Source: Setomelanomma holmii
Lineage: Eukaryota; Ascomycota; Dothideomycetes; Pleosporales; Phaeosphaeriaceae
NCBI GenBank assembly: GCA_010015745.1
Contig: ML978202.1
Location: forward strand, 1 to 64,000
Length of the DNA stretch: 64,000 bases
Reading direction: 5' to 3'
The notes below the pieces were generated by a model. The model did no database searches, had not been told where the DNA came from, and was given only the letters and a program-made list of their open reading frames with translations. Below, one piece after another: positions 25,580 through 36,224 of the stretch. Each line of letters starts with the position of its first letter. Position 1 is the stretch's first letter. The position numbers were made by a program, and so were the translations under genes.

Positions 25580-27247
25580 TCAACGATGTAGGATATTCTG
25601 CTTCTTCTCGTCGATAAAGCGAACCGGTCGCTCCAAGGTCTTTCTGAGATACTGTTTGTCGCCTACTGTCTCGTTCGTCTTGCGGTTGCGAATGAAGCCG
25701 TTTCCTAAGCTTCTGAACTCCATCTCACCTTCGTCGAAGACGATGAAACCGACTCGTTGGTAGCAGTATGACTGTTTCGCAAGGACTAGCATTATCAGGC
25801 GCTTTGCCTGTAGGTTGCGGTATACGATAGCCCCAATCAAATTTGGCTTATCGACAGCAGCTGCATCGTCCCATAGTACCCAGTGCAGAAGGTCGATATT
25901 ATTTGAAAGCATGATTACTGCTCTAAAGAAACCATGGACGCTTTCCGAATTGATGGGAATAGTTGGAATGTCGATCAAATGAAGACTAGTAGGTGCGTCT
26001 GGCTTACCCGACAGCTCGCGTGCCCGACCACTAACCGCATAGCTCTCGAGAGATTCGGACCGTGTCACACTCGTTACGTGTAAGTCTATGTCGTCGGGAA
26101 CCATGGGCTGATCCTGGTAGCTGTACTCGATCGGACCGTCCCAGCCGATAGATGACCATGACGGAAATCCTTCACGTTGACGGCAGGGTTCTTCGTGAAG
26201 CCAGTTGATTGCGACTTCATACGAGACGCGCCTTGTTATCGAAGTTCCAGCGCTGTCGCGCGGATACAGAGCGAATGGAACACCACAGACGTGGTAGATT
26301 TGATCTTCCTCATGCTTCGATAGTTGATCGAGAATCCCTAGTATAGCGTTGAGGGAGTCAGAGTGGTATGTCAAACGGCGGTGGCTGAAAGCTTTGAGCT
26401 GCCTCCCAGCTTGCGTCATAGTCTTGCTCTGCACAAAGAAGTCGTCCACCGTAGGCAGTGGCGCCTCAAGTGGTAGAAAGCGCTGAATTGTGCGGCGTTT
26501 GTGTATCTCCCCGAGCGCGTAGCCAGTATTAACGTCACCTTTTAGATCCTTTCCACAAACATACAGCATCGTACGATCAGTAAAGAAGAGGCGTCGTCGA
26601 GAGAGGTAGCCCTCCTGGATTGTCCAAGCTCTCGATGCCCATGGGGAGTCGAACACACTGTAGCCAGCAGCCACCGATGTAAGAACCAGAGCGACAGATC
26701 TGACTACCTCGCCGTAAGGCGTTGAGACATCTCGAGGTTGCCTTACACCAGGTAGGCCATGCTGTGGTCCGTCGCCTGAGGCCGCAACGATGGTGACCTG
26801 CGCGGCCGCATATATCGCCCCCATTTGAAGAATTTGTCGCATCTTATCGTCTGGATCGTTTTGGTTGATACAATATCGGTCGATCCAGATATACTGATAC
26901 CCAAGGCGCTTAGTCACCACTATCGCATCCTCGATCGTAGCCGGTAATCTTTCCGGAAGGTTTGGGAAAATGTACTCTGCATCATCCTTCGACCGTGATC
27001 CCCAGACGTATGACAGCGCGACGTATGCACACGGCGTCGGACCTGATGTCACACGCCTTGTCTCGCAGTCTATGACTTGGAAATTGTGTAGACGAGTTGA
27101 GTCGCCTGGCGCACAGGCATCACCGTGGCAACTCGTGCACTCCGCCATCCACGAATGAGCGCGATTGCTGTCAGCCATCTCTGGCGTCGCTGGCGGGAAT
27201 GGAAGATTGCCATCTAGATCCCTAATGACACCGACATAACCGAACAT
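25580..27247 (-). CDS. HET-domain protein, intact
   Basis: A single-exon frame of 555 codons from the first in-frame ATG at 27247 (MFGYVGVIRDLDG). The frame opens 19 codons earlier, but those begin with TTG. The HET domain is clear: AYVALSYVWG near residue 75-85, IEDAIVVTKRLGYQYIWID, RYCINQNDPDDKM, MGAIYAAAQVTIVAASGDG, and PWASRAWTIQEGYLSRRRL. HET domains occur in fungal incompatibility and NLR-linked cell-death proteins. Here no other domain is recognised in the C-terminal ~300 residues. It is the intact counterpart to the degraded HET locus about 10 kb away, although their sequences are quite different. Partner allele or trigger unknown. Confidence 0.9.
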   Translation of the reverse strand: MFGYVGVIRDLDGNLPFPPATPEMADSNRAHSWMAECTSCHGDACAPGDSTRLHNFQVIDCETRRVTSGPTPCAYVALSYVWGSRSKDDAEYIFPNLPERLPATIEDAIVVTKRLGYQYIWIDRYCINQNDPDDKMRQILQMGAIYAAAQVTIVAASGDGPQHGLPGVRQPRDVSTPYGEVVRSVALVLTSVAAGYSVFDSPWASRAWTIQEGYLSRRRLFFTDRTMLYVCGKDLKGDVNTGYALGEIHKRRTIQRFLPLEAPLPTVDDFFVQSKTMTQAGRQLKAFSHRRLTYHSDSLNAILGILDQLSKHEEDQIYHVCGVPFALYPRDSAGTSITRRVSYEVAINWLHEEPCRQREGFPSWSSIGWDGPIEYSYQDQPMVPDDIDLHVTSVTRSESLESYAVSGRARELSGKPDAPTSLHLIDIPTIPINSESVHGFFRAVIMLSNNIDLLHWVLWDDAAAVDKPNLIGAIVYRNLQAKRLIMLVLAKQSYCYQRVGFIVFDEGEMEFRSLGNGFIRNRKTNETVGDKQYLRKTLERPVRFIDEKKQNILHR

Positions 27248-28928
27248 GTCGGGTGTCGCGACCTTGGGTATAGCCGCGCTGCTGTCTGGGCATAATCTGA
27301 TCAAGGTGTCGAAAGGGCTTCCGGCACCGAGAGCTCATGTTTTAGGTATATTCCCCAGCCAAATGTCATCACAAATGAAAAGAGCCGGCATACTCAACAC
27401 GGCGATTGACTCAAGATTTCAGCTGATTCTTCGAACACGGGATGATCCTGGTGCGCATCTTGGTCGTCGCAACAGAAAGTCGCTACATCCGTCCAAGAGA
27501 TAGAAGCACATCGCTTGCAGAGTGGTCTCAATCACCCGGCAGCTGCAATCCGCGAGGCATCTCGGAGGGACTGTGGCTTTAGCGATGCAATCAGACGTGG
27601 TCTTCAATCCTGCGTTGGTAAGGCCTTACCATTCCAACGAGATGTCTTTCTTCCGTGTCCCATCCCGCTTTTGGCTCATGGCGCGGCTGATGCAGGTCAG
27701 CGCAAATACTGAGCGCAGTCTGATCTGTGTTTGACCTCGTTCATCATTGCGCGTTCTCGACATGCAGTATATTGCGTCCGTAGTGTTCCTGGGAGGCCCT
27801 CGTCGAGCGCTTAGGCAACGTAGCGTATGGCCTCGAGTACTTGAAGATATTCGCGCCACCCTGTTCGCTTGCTGGAGAATCCGCAGCTGTCAACTGAAGA
27901 TATTCAGGATCTAAAATGGGTCTTAAAGCATAGAGGGAGTGGTTCTAGATGTCTAGCAAAGCTGGGGCAGAGAAACGCGTATTGTTGCTGATCGCGTCAG
28001 GCTGCCCCACCATTCGGCTTCAAATCTAGTGTGCACGGTCCTTGAATGCTCTCTACCGCAGGCCTTGAGCTCGATCTTCCTTTGCATCTCTTCACCCGTT
28101 AACATCTACAGCGCCACAGCGCTCTTCCAAAGTTTTTGTAGACCTTCAGAACACCTCAGCGCAACGGAGAGGTGACGCCGCTCCTGGATTGTCTCGACAT
28201 GCGTGCGAAGCTCATCGCTACCTCAGATCACGTTTGCCTCGAATGGACCAGCCACGACGAGGGCGCATCTCGCTCAAACCGATCCAAACTAGTAGTAGGA
28301 AGCTTCAAGGCTCTTTATAGAATGATCGAAGAACCCCAACGGCCTCACAGGCGAGCTGTGAACGGACAGTTTACACCATGACATGCGTCTTGTGCCCGCT
28401 GAGAACAGTCCTTTTGCACCTCGAACATCTTTCCGAATCGGAGGAATGCAAACGAAACCCACCGGCCATATACGACTTCCTCGCCGGCGTCGAACACGTC
28501 TTTGCCGACCGAGCAGATCGGATCGAGTGTTTGCCCACACCGCGAACAACATACTAACTCGATGCCAAGCCGGCGTCACGCATGCGTGAATGTTGCCAGG
28601 AGAACGCCACCATCGATCTCATCTTACAGGCTGGAAACGTCGTCTAATACAGTTCGGGCTGTTGCAAATGGCATTTAGTCACTGGCCAAGCGTACGCCGA
28701 GCCTCTCGACGTGTACAGCTTCCTAAACGGGTATCGATACCAAGCGGAGCTACATGACGACCATGCAACTTCCCCTTAAGCCGGGGAACATTCTCCAGAG
28801 TATCGTAATCTCAGTAGGTGTTTGCATCATCGGTAGCTTGGCCAGCGATAAGCTGGACCATGTTCAGGTCTTATAAAGGATGCTCAAATTGATGCTTGCA
28901 GGCGACCATCGCAGTCCCCGCAGCCAAC
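27248..28928. other. Intergenic region
   Basis: No recognised gene; short overlapping frames only. Confidence 0.45.
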
Positions 28929-30359
28929 ATGAGGATGAGATGGTCACATTTTGCTTGTCTGGTCCCGGTCGTGGCAGGTTCTCCTTTTATGTCGAGAGAT
29001 GTTAAATCTCGCCCTACTTATGATGGCTACCACGTGTACAGCGTAACGCCAAGAGAAGTGCAAGAGGCGCGCGATCTACAGAGGCGCTTCTCTACATACC
29101 ATACACATACTGTCCGCGATACGCTCTCTATCGTTGTTCCACCGAAAGAACTTGCAGTCTTCGAGTCCCTCGGCCTCAAAAGCCGACTTGTGAACAAAGA
29201 TCTTGGTGGCTATATTTGCTCGACAGACAAGCCAGCTTTGTACAACCATTTACACAAACGTGGCGACTTACCTGATCTCTCGTGCTTCGATACATACCAC
29301 GACTACATCGATCATTTGACGTACTGGGATGACTTGGTTCACGCTTTCTCAAAGAGTTCCGAGAAGTTCGAGATCGGGAAGAGCTATGAGAATCGCAGCA
29401 TACATGCATTCCATCTGTATGGCGACCAGAAGGAGGGATTTGGCGAGAGCACCAAGCCAGTCATCCTTTGGCACGCCACTGTACACGCGAGAGAAGTAAG
29501 CGTTCCACTGTGTCGCACTGAACTTCCGCGCATTAACAATCGACTAGTAGATCTCAACGATGGTGATCGAGTATCTCGCGTATCAGCTGATCGATGGGTA
29601 CAAAAATGGCGATGGGAATGTTACCGCATTCCTAGATCATTACGATTTCTATCTCGTCCCGTTTCACAACCCTGACGGTGAGTTAGGTGCTACAGGCTGT
29701 CGTAATAAACATCGGTTAATCTGTTCCAGACTTCCTATACACCCAAACGAACGATCGCCTCTGGCGTAAGAACCGCACAACCTCGCCCATCGATCAACAC
29801 TACCTGTCTCGGAACCGATGGTAATCGCAACTGGAAGTTCGAATGGGACGCAGAACCTCCAGAGGGCGGCTCAACACCCGATCCTTGCGGTCAGACCTAT
29901 CGCGGCCTTGCACCTGGCGACACGCCGGAGAATCAAGTCCTTGATGCACTTTCCGCAAAGCTTGCGGCGACAGGTGCAGGTATTCGGTCGTTCATCTACT
30001 TCCACTCGTATGGCCAACTCGTGCTGACACCTTACGGGTACACATGCGACCCGCTACCGGAGTCACTGCCGTGCATGCTTGAAGTCGCTGGCGGGACGGC
30101 GCGAGCGATCGAGGCTGCCAGTGAGCGCAACAGCACCTATGAGTTCGGACCAGGATGCGAAATTCTGTACTTCAGCACAGGCAACTCTCGAGACCATCAC
30201 TACGGAATGTATGGTGCGCCTCACTCGTGGACGCTTGAGTTGAGTCCGCAAGACCAGGGTGGCGGCGGATTTATTCTACCACCGGAACAGATCTGGCCGG
30301 TCGTTAAGGAGCAATGGGCAGGACAGCTGTGGTTGTTGAACGACGTCTGGAAGGACTAG
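28929..30359 (+). pseudogene. Secreted M14 zinc metallocarboxypeptidase, with a frameshift and a damaged splice/Trp codon
   Basis: Exon 1 is 28929-29495: signal peptide MRMRWSHFACLVPVVAG, pro-domain (YDGYHVYSVTPRE..), and the zinc motif HAxx in ATVHARE. Intron 29496-29550. Exon 2 is 29551-29677 (STMVIEYLAYQ, VPFHNPDG-like). Intron 29678-29729. Exon 3 is 29730-30359 with TQTNDRLWRKNR, TDGNRNWKFEWD, the third zinc ligand in FIYFHSYGQ, PYGYTCD and the catalytic Glu in SWTLELSPQDQ. Family members read HAREWIS. Here the Trp codon is TAG, which can only be bypassed by splicing three bases later. A CCC run near 29786-29788 carries one extra base, shifting frame before INTTCLGTDGNRN. Without that shift the enzyme would be complete. 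It is either a young pseudogene or a sequence error. The start at 28896 is TTG and was rejected. Confidence 0.85.
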
Positions 30360-31305
30360 CATCTCTGCATGCGCTGCATGTCGCGCACGTACGCTGATCG
30401 CCATGTTACGTCATCGAGTCTGCGACAGCGGAGTGGTGGACGAAAGTTGTCAAATCCATGCATCTCGCCAAAAATGAGTGATAATCCCTTCATGACAGTA
30501 AGACGATTTGTAGGTCTTGACAGAATATTCAACGATGATTCCCCAACCATAAGGACCGCTGTAAACGCTGGCCGGATTTGCTCTCAACTGTCAATTTTCG
30601 CGTTGTATCTGAAGCATTGCTGGATTTGGTATGGTTTGATAGCTTTCGCAACGAGCTTGGAGTACTTGTGCTTGCACCAAAAATCGAGACACGAGGATAA
30701 AGATCCTCTAGACAAGATTGACTCTCGTGCTGGTGGGCGTAACGATAAACTTACTTTACGAAGCGAGTAGAGAAAACATGATTACCGGCAAAGCGCGAGG
30801 CTGAAGCGATAGTCAAAAGAGCCACATGCACGACGACGGATATGGTCGCAGCGGCATGTGACGTGCGCCATGTGAAATGACCTTTATTCCGATGCACGGT
30901 CCGGGGATGAGCACGAACCATCGGTACGCCACGATACACCCCAAAGTAGGGGCGAAGGTGCGCTGTGACCTCTGATTGGAGCTTGTATACTGACCTGCTG
31001 TGGTGACTGCCACACCGGAGCCCTGCTTGGCGCACGATGATTCCACGTCCAGCACGGCCCAGGACCGTAGAACGCCGTGGGATGAGGCAAGATCCAAAGG
31101 TTGAGCTGTCAAGGGCAAATAGGGGTCATGGAACAGAAGCCACAATCTCAAGTCAATGCATAATTAAGTTCGCAGTCCCACGGTTCGACCGCAGAAATTC
31201 CTCGAGAAACACACTGCGCCAAGCCTGTCTACGGTGGATGAGCCCAGGTGTTTCTCCTTGAGCACAGTGTTGTTGAGCAATATTCGTGATTCAGGAGCTT
31301 TCGAA
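30360..31305. other. Intergenic region
   Basis: Nothing recognised on either strand; probable promoter of the zinc-finger gene downstream. Confidence 0.45.
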
Positions 31306-32200
31306 ATGACTGATGAGGAGTTCGAAGCCTTAATGGCAGTGACTGAAGAGTCGGAAACGACATCAACGATCGACCATAGCGGTGAGTTTAACAGGAATTG
31401 AGTTACTGTGCAATCAATGCTGAAGCATAGTAGACATGGAGCATAGGTACGATGAACACTTCTCATTACTAGACGGCGCGGACTCCTTGTTTGCGCAAAG
31501 CCGACCCACAACCTACATTGGTATCGATGAACCATGTCTTCCACAGCCGACCCCCTGTGGATCAGGACTCAACAACCGGGAATTCTTCCATCATCTCCGG
31601 ACCTCACACGGGCTACACGAAAATGCAACAGATCCGTTTTATCTGCCTACTGTAGGGGAGTGGCAACCTTCGAACCCTCTCTCAGATAATGAAATGTGGG
31701 TATTCTCTCCAGCCTCAGTGAAATACAACCATTGACCACATCGAAGCCCTTGTCAAGGTTTTACTCAAGTAACTGCGCCATACACCAGCGGACCGCAGGA
31801 CACGATGGGCACTCCTGTTGAAGTCTCGGTCGCCACGTTCCCGCATGGCTCCAAGACCTATGGCACGCTGTCTGCCACCAACATCACTTCTCCTGCCTCA
31901 CATGCCATGACGAATGTACGGCCTTCCAGCAGCTTTATCGTGTCCGCCCATCGCAGCAGCAACTCATCTGGATACGTCTTTCATTGCAACAACTCCAGAT
32001 GCCGCGGCGCAACCTTCAATCGCTGGTACGACTTCGAGAGACACAATGATGCGTACCACAAAGGTACTTCGGCACTATGGTGCCCGGAATTTGGATGCGA
32101 ACGTAGCAAAGGCTTTGAAGAAAAGCCCTTCCCAAAATCCCGGAAGGACAAGTTGATGGAGCATGTGCGGAAGATACACGAAGTTGAGTACGAAGGGTAG
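31306..32200 (+). CDS. C2H2 zinc-finger protein, family member A
   Basis: Three exons, 31306-31381, 31431-31695 and 31747-32200, join in frame to 264 aa. Introns are 49 and 51 bp, and the second has a TTGAC branch before TCGAAG. The N-terminus is acidic (MTDEEFEALMAVTEESETT), the middle is Ser/Thr/Pro-rich, and the C-terminal ~75 residues form two divergent C2H2 fingers. Finger 1 is FHCNNSRCRGATF..RHNDAYH; finger 2 is LWCPEFGCERSK..F.KSRKDKLMEHVRKIH. The signature SRKDKLMEHV before the last His pair is shared with genes at 34703, 52114, 57276 and 59954. An acidic N-terminus plus fingers suggests a DNA-binding regulator, but that is inference. Targets unknown. Confidence 0.8.
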
Positions 32201-32449
32201 TGGGAGGGCCGGTGGCAGATTCGGGCACTGCATTGTGTTTGTCACTGCGTGAATTTGTGAGCTTGGATGGAGTTGAATCGTTGTGATGAAAGTAGTTGAG
32301 AGGTTGCGAGAAGAAGAAGCTCTCAGACCATGTATCCACCTCGTTCAATTGATATACAGCCACTGGTCCAGCGAATCGAGAATGCTCATCGAGGCCACTT
32401 GCTGTAGCTTCTCACGTCATGACATATCCGGTGATATCTAAGCAGAGGT

Positions 32450-33990
32450 AGCAACGGTCAAACCGAAGCTCGCAGACGATTGTTTTTGTCTTCAGTGACC
32501 ATGCGAAAGCGTCGTAGGTCGCCAAGACACTCAGTCCATGAAGTCGGCATTCGGGTCATGCATGTCGTTGTACGTTCGGCCAGCTTGAAGTATCCGAAGA
32601 CAACGTCGAGTTGGCGAACTCCAGTAGTAGTATAGCTGCTGGACGACATTGGGCCACGCAAGGATCGCCAAGTGGTGATACAAGCGGCCAACTGTAGGAT
32701 TCGTGTTTGCAGCCTTGGGTCGGGCGACAATCGCCAGATGGTGGTGAAGTCGATCAACTGTGGGATTCTTGTCTGCAGCCTGGTATCTAGGAAAGATTCG
32801 GGGAACTAATCTGCATGCAATTAAGCATGGCTGAAGGACGTGAGGTACATATGATCTGGCCACACCGGCCCTAGTTCCACTATCTCGGACACTATCTTCT
32901 TTCAGGCCATCCGATACCGTCTAAGGTCACCCAGACACTTGAACCAAGTAGCCTGGACAGCTGAATCGGGCCCTACTCGAAATAAGGATGAGGTAATCCA
33001 GGTAGATGAGCGCAAGCATGGGACCAGCGCGCGATATCTCATGACCTTGGACTTCTTCGTCCACGATAGCCATTCGGTAGCGTCCAAGGTCACCCAGGCA
33101 CTAAATCCACACATTCTCAAACGCTGGAACTGTCTTGTAAAACAAAGCCATCATCAGGTACGCTAGGCAGAGAAAGGTCAGCATATAGTCGATATTGTCA
33201 GGTAAGTGATGTTGTATCAACTCCGGAAAGGAATGATTGCCATGTTTTCACAAATATGCAGGCATCAAATACTTAACAGCTAGCTGCTGCTGTGACTCTA
33301 AGGGTGGGCGGGCATCGCATATATGAAGGCCAGTCAATGAAAGGCCGTAGGAATCGATGGATGCTGACTTGCAAAGAGGAAGTCATGGTGCTCGTAAATC
33401 CAAAACCGAATGGACGCCGTGCTTCCACATACTTGCGGGCATCGTGTACATGGCCGCTAGTCAATGCTATGCTGGACAGGCTAAAGGATGTTGGCATGCT
33501 AGGAAGAAGTCATGGTGTTCGTGTAGCAGCGTTCGGTGGAGCACTATCAAAGCTCATCACCGTCGACAGCCCAAGCATAGTTCGGTTCAAACAGGGCCGG
33601 AGTAGCTGTGTAATTCGAGTCCTCATCTGGTAGGCGAAGTAGAATTAGGCCGACAGAGTATAGCCGGGTGGTGATGCCAGCGGCCTATCCAGGTCGACCG
33701 GAACACCAGAACTGAGTGGATGCCGTGCTTCCACATCCGCGGAGGCATCGAGTACTTACCTGCGAGTCGACGACAGGTAGACCAGTAACAGGATGTTGAG
33801 TAGCTAGGAAGAATTCGTGGTGTTCTGGCAGGAGCCAGGCACAGTCGAGGTTGACTCGCGCAGTATCGGGTCCAGGAAGATCAGGATGGACACACTTCGT
33901 CTCGACCATGGATAGACCAGCATATATGCTCTTGACTTCTGCGGCAAGCTGTTCTTGCGATATTGGTCGAGTATCCGGCTGGGGGAGCAA
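32450..33990 (-). pseudogene. Est1-type DNA/RNA-binding-domain gene, broken into duplicated modules
   Basis: Along the minus strand I read ISQEQLAAEVKSIYAGLSMV, EHHEFFLATQHP, MWKHGIHSVL, DYMLTFLCLAYLMMALFY, KTVPAFENVWI-stop-CLGDL, GRYRMAIVDEE and GRLYHHLAILAWPNVVQQ. This is the order I associate with the Est1/SMG7 DNA/RNA-binding domain of fungal proteins. Modules are repeated: the EHHxFF..QHP and MWKHGxHSVL block occurs at about 33698-33835, 33392-33520 and 33300-33392. The CLGDLxRYRMA block occurs at about 33055-33103, 32906-32945 and 32475-32540. The YHHLAI block occurs twice at 32625-32795. Frames change between modules and several stops are present, such as TAG before CLGDL near 33106. 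Est1 family proteins act in telomerase recruitment or RNA decay; this copy cannot be functional as one protein. Confidence 0.65.
32625..32795 (-). repeat. About 72-bp degenerate duplication within the Est1-like remnant
   Basis: Two successive segments encode AADKNPTVDRLHHHLAIVARP and AANTNPTVGRLYHHLAILAWP. DNA similarity is obvious (CCAACTGTAGGATTCGTGT versus TCAACTGTGGGATTCTTGT). The duplication is in frame but far more diverged than the 151-bp one at 1.2 kb. Confidence 0.75.
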
Positions 33991-34702
33991 ACCAGGATGT
34001 CACGGTCGATTCGCCGCAAGAGCAATGCCTGGTCCAAGGATTCCCGGCTCATGTCTTCGCGATCGCGAGACACCTGGCTGAATGGAGGATACTTTGCCTT
34101 GGTACTGACCTGTGTGGTGAGGCCGGGGCCATAACTTCGGCTCAGGAAAGTCATCACCATGACAGCGCAGATGAACGAAGATTTTGTATGAGGCAAACAG
34201 GTAGACGAAGACGGATCAACTCACAGAAGGGAAATATACACTACCTGAACATGGTATGTGAGTTTATGCCTACTCCGCATTTGAACGTGGAGGAAGTCCA
34301 TGTGATGAGGCTGAGAAGTGATGGAGCCATCTCGAAAATGTATGTGTGGTGGCTCGCAAAGTTGCTCCGGGCACGAAACACGGAAATTCTGGGGAGCCTC
34401 GCGCTACTTAGCGCGGTTGCCTTCGCAGAGGGCAAATGACCGTGCGACCAATCACACCAGCCTGTTCCACGTCGCATCATCATTTGTGGGTCGCTCTTCC
34501 CTTCCTGAAGGAATGACGTGCCATGTGGTGGTATGAATACTCAGCAGGGGGCTCGACTACGTGTTGCTCAATTTGCAGGATGAACATATATCTACTCTGT
34601 CATCCGCTCGCATTTCTCTTGCCGTGTCATTACGGCACAAACTTCGACTATCTTCCAATTCCCTAGCAGAAACTAAGTCCCATTCTCCGCGCCCCTTGTG
34701 TC
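33991..34702. other. Intergenic region between Est1-like remnant and zinc-finger gene B
   Basis: No recognised gene. The 5' part of the Est1-like gene, if it existed, is not identifiable here. Confidence 0.4.
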
Positions 34703-35587
34703 ATGGATCATCCAGCCTATCAAGATCCATCCTTCCCTTTCGTTGCCGATGCGTACGAGAAGGCGAGCGCATTCAATGGGATGACTGCGTCTGAGCGTAT
34801 GCCCGGAGGCAATATGAACACCGGTCTTCGTGCGTATCCCCTTTATTTGCACGACCGTGACTTACAATAGCTGCAGCATCGAGCGACCAGCTTGCGTTCG
34901 AGATGGGGTACAGCCATCAAGCTGGATGGTGGCCTTTGATAGATTCGACGCACTTTGACATGGAATCTCAGACTCACCCGGACATCGATATAGATATCGA
35001 TACATTGGGCTGGGAAGCTGCCCAGACTATGTCCCATGACACGGCAGTAGACCAAGAAGGGTACGTATCCATTCAGAGATGACCTCGAGATGACATTGCT
35101 AACTTCCCTGCGCGCTCACAGCGGGTATGCCGCTATAGGTGTCCAGGTCAGAGCGGCAGAATCTGAGCCGGGTTCGAGCTCTGGTCCAGCTGTGCCAACG
35201 ACTTGCCATAGCATACCTGCTCTTGAGTCTGCAGTGTCGGCGCCAAATTACGACATCAACGATCCCACGTCTGATGCTTCGCTCAGCGACGAAGACGACG
35301 AGGCCGAGATCGAAATCGGACGTCTTCTCAAGAGCGGTAGGTTCAAGTGTAACGGTCGAAGGTGTTTGCGGAAGTCCTTTGGAAGGCAAGCGGAGCTGAG
35401 GAGGCACTACAATAGTGCGCATGCGTCTACCAAGCGAACATACTGGTGTTTAGAGCCTTCGTGTGAGCGGTTCAATGGGACAGGACGTAGGGCGTTCCAC
35501 CGCAAGGACAAGTTGAGAGACCATGTCCGGCAAAAGCATAGCAACATCGCCCAGCTGGCGCGGGTTATTCGCGAGGTGCACGCCTAG
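34703..35587 (+). CDS. C2H2 zinc-finger protein, family member B
   Basis: Exons 34703-34829, 34871-35060 and 35122-35587 join to 260 aa; the first acceptor could also be the CTGCAG six bases later, still in frame. The N-terminus starts MDHPAYQDPSFPFVADAYE. A strongly acidic block (DINDPTSDASLSDEDDEAEI) precedes the fingers. Finger 1 is FKCNGRRCLRKSF..QAELRRHYNSAH; finger 2 is YWCLEPSCERF..F.RKDKLRDHVRQKH, with longer spacing than classical C2H2. Three-exon structure and finger placement match member A, 3 kb upstream on the same strand. Likely a nuclear regulator by architecture only. It converges on the Zn2Cys6 gene, whose 3' end is 640 bp away. Confidence 0.85.
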
Positions 35588-36040
35588 TTTGGAAGCATGT
35601 AGATAGAATCGCGCTTTCATGACCTGTATTGATGAATGATTTTGTCTCCTTCAGCGCTTGTGCAAATGCCTACCCCCTTTCTTTTTCAACATTTGCTTTC
35701 ATTGTGTCAGCATGCTGATTGGAGTCGACATGCGATCGTATGACATCGGACATGGAACCCCCGTGGCTAATCAGGAAGGGCGACATTGGGACAGCGGTAG
35801 ACTAGGTGAAGAAGGTGGAGAAGGCTCTCGGAACACTTTGTGTTGTGATCGAGACATCGTTTAGGGGAAATCGCGCACAGTGATAGAATGACGTCCAATC
35901 GATCTCTTCAACCTCGAAGGTTTCCTGATTCGACATCGCGTGAAATTGTTCGTCGAAAATCTTGAATGCGACAGCAGACCCAGCGTCAGCACCGTGGACA
36001 TTCTCGAGCACGAGCGTAAATGGTGGCGAAATGGCGGGCG

Positions 36041-36112
36041 GGGTTGGCCGCTTGTATCACAACTTGGCGATCCTTGCACGACCAAAGCCCTCCGTTTGGT
36101 CTCCGCACCGAA
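36041..36112 (+). pseudogene. Isolated Est1-like fragment, inverted relative to the main remnant
   Basis: About 24 codons reading VGRLYHNLAILARPKPSVW, closely matching the YHHLAI module at 32.6-32.8 kb, where GRLYHHLAILAWP is encoded on the opposite strand. DNA identity is visible over about 38 bases. No other Est1 module follows; similarity ends after about 36112. It lies just beyond the 3' end of the Zn2Cys6 gene. Confidence 0.6.
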
Positions 36113-36224
36113 TGTATAGCGTTAGGCCAATGCATGTTCAGTATCAAAGTGCTTCAAACTATTTGGAGAAGTCTTCCCACTTCATCTGCAGTGATGCGAT
36201 ACCTTTGACGCTCGCATCTGCAGA

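Noticed and set aside
27248..27304. Nineteen extra N-terminal codons on the intact HET gene
   Set aside because: They begin with TTG and follow an in-frame stop; the first ATG is at 27247.
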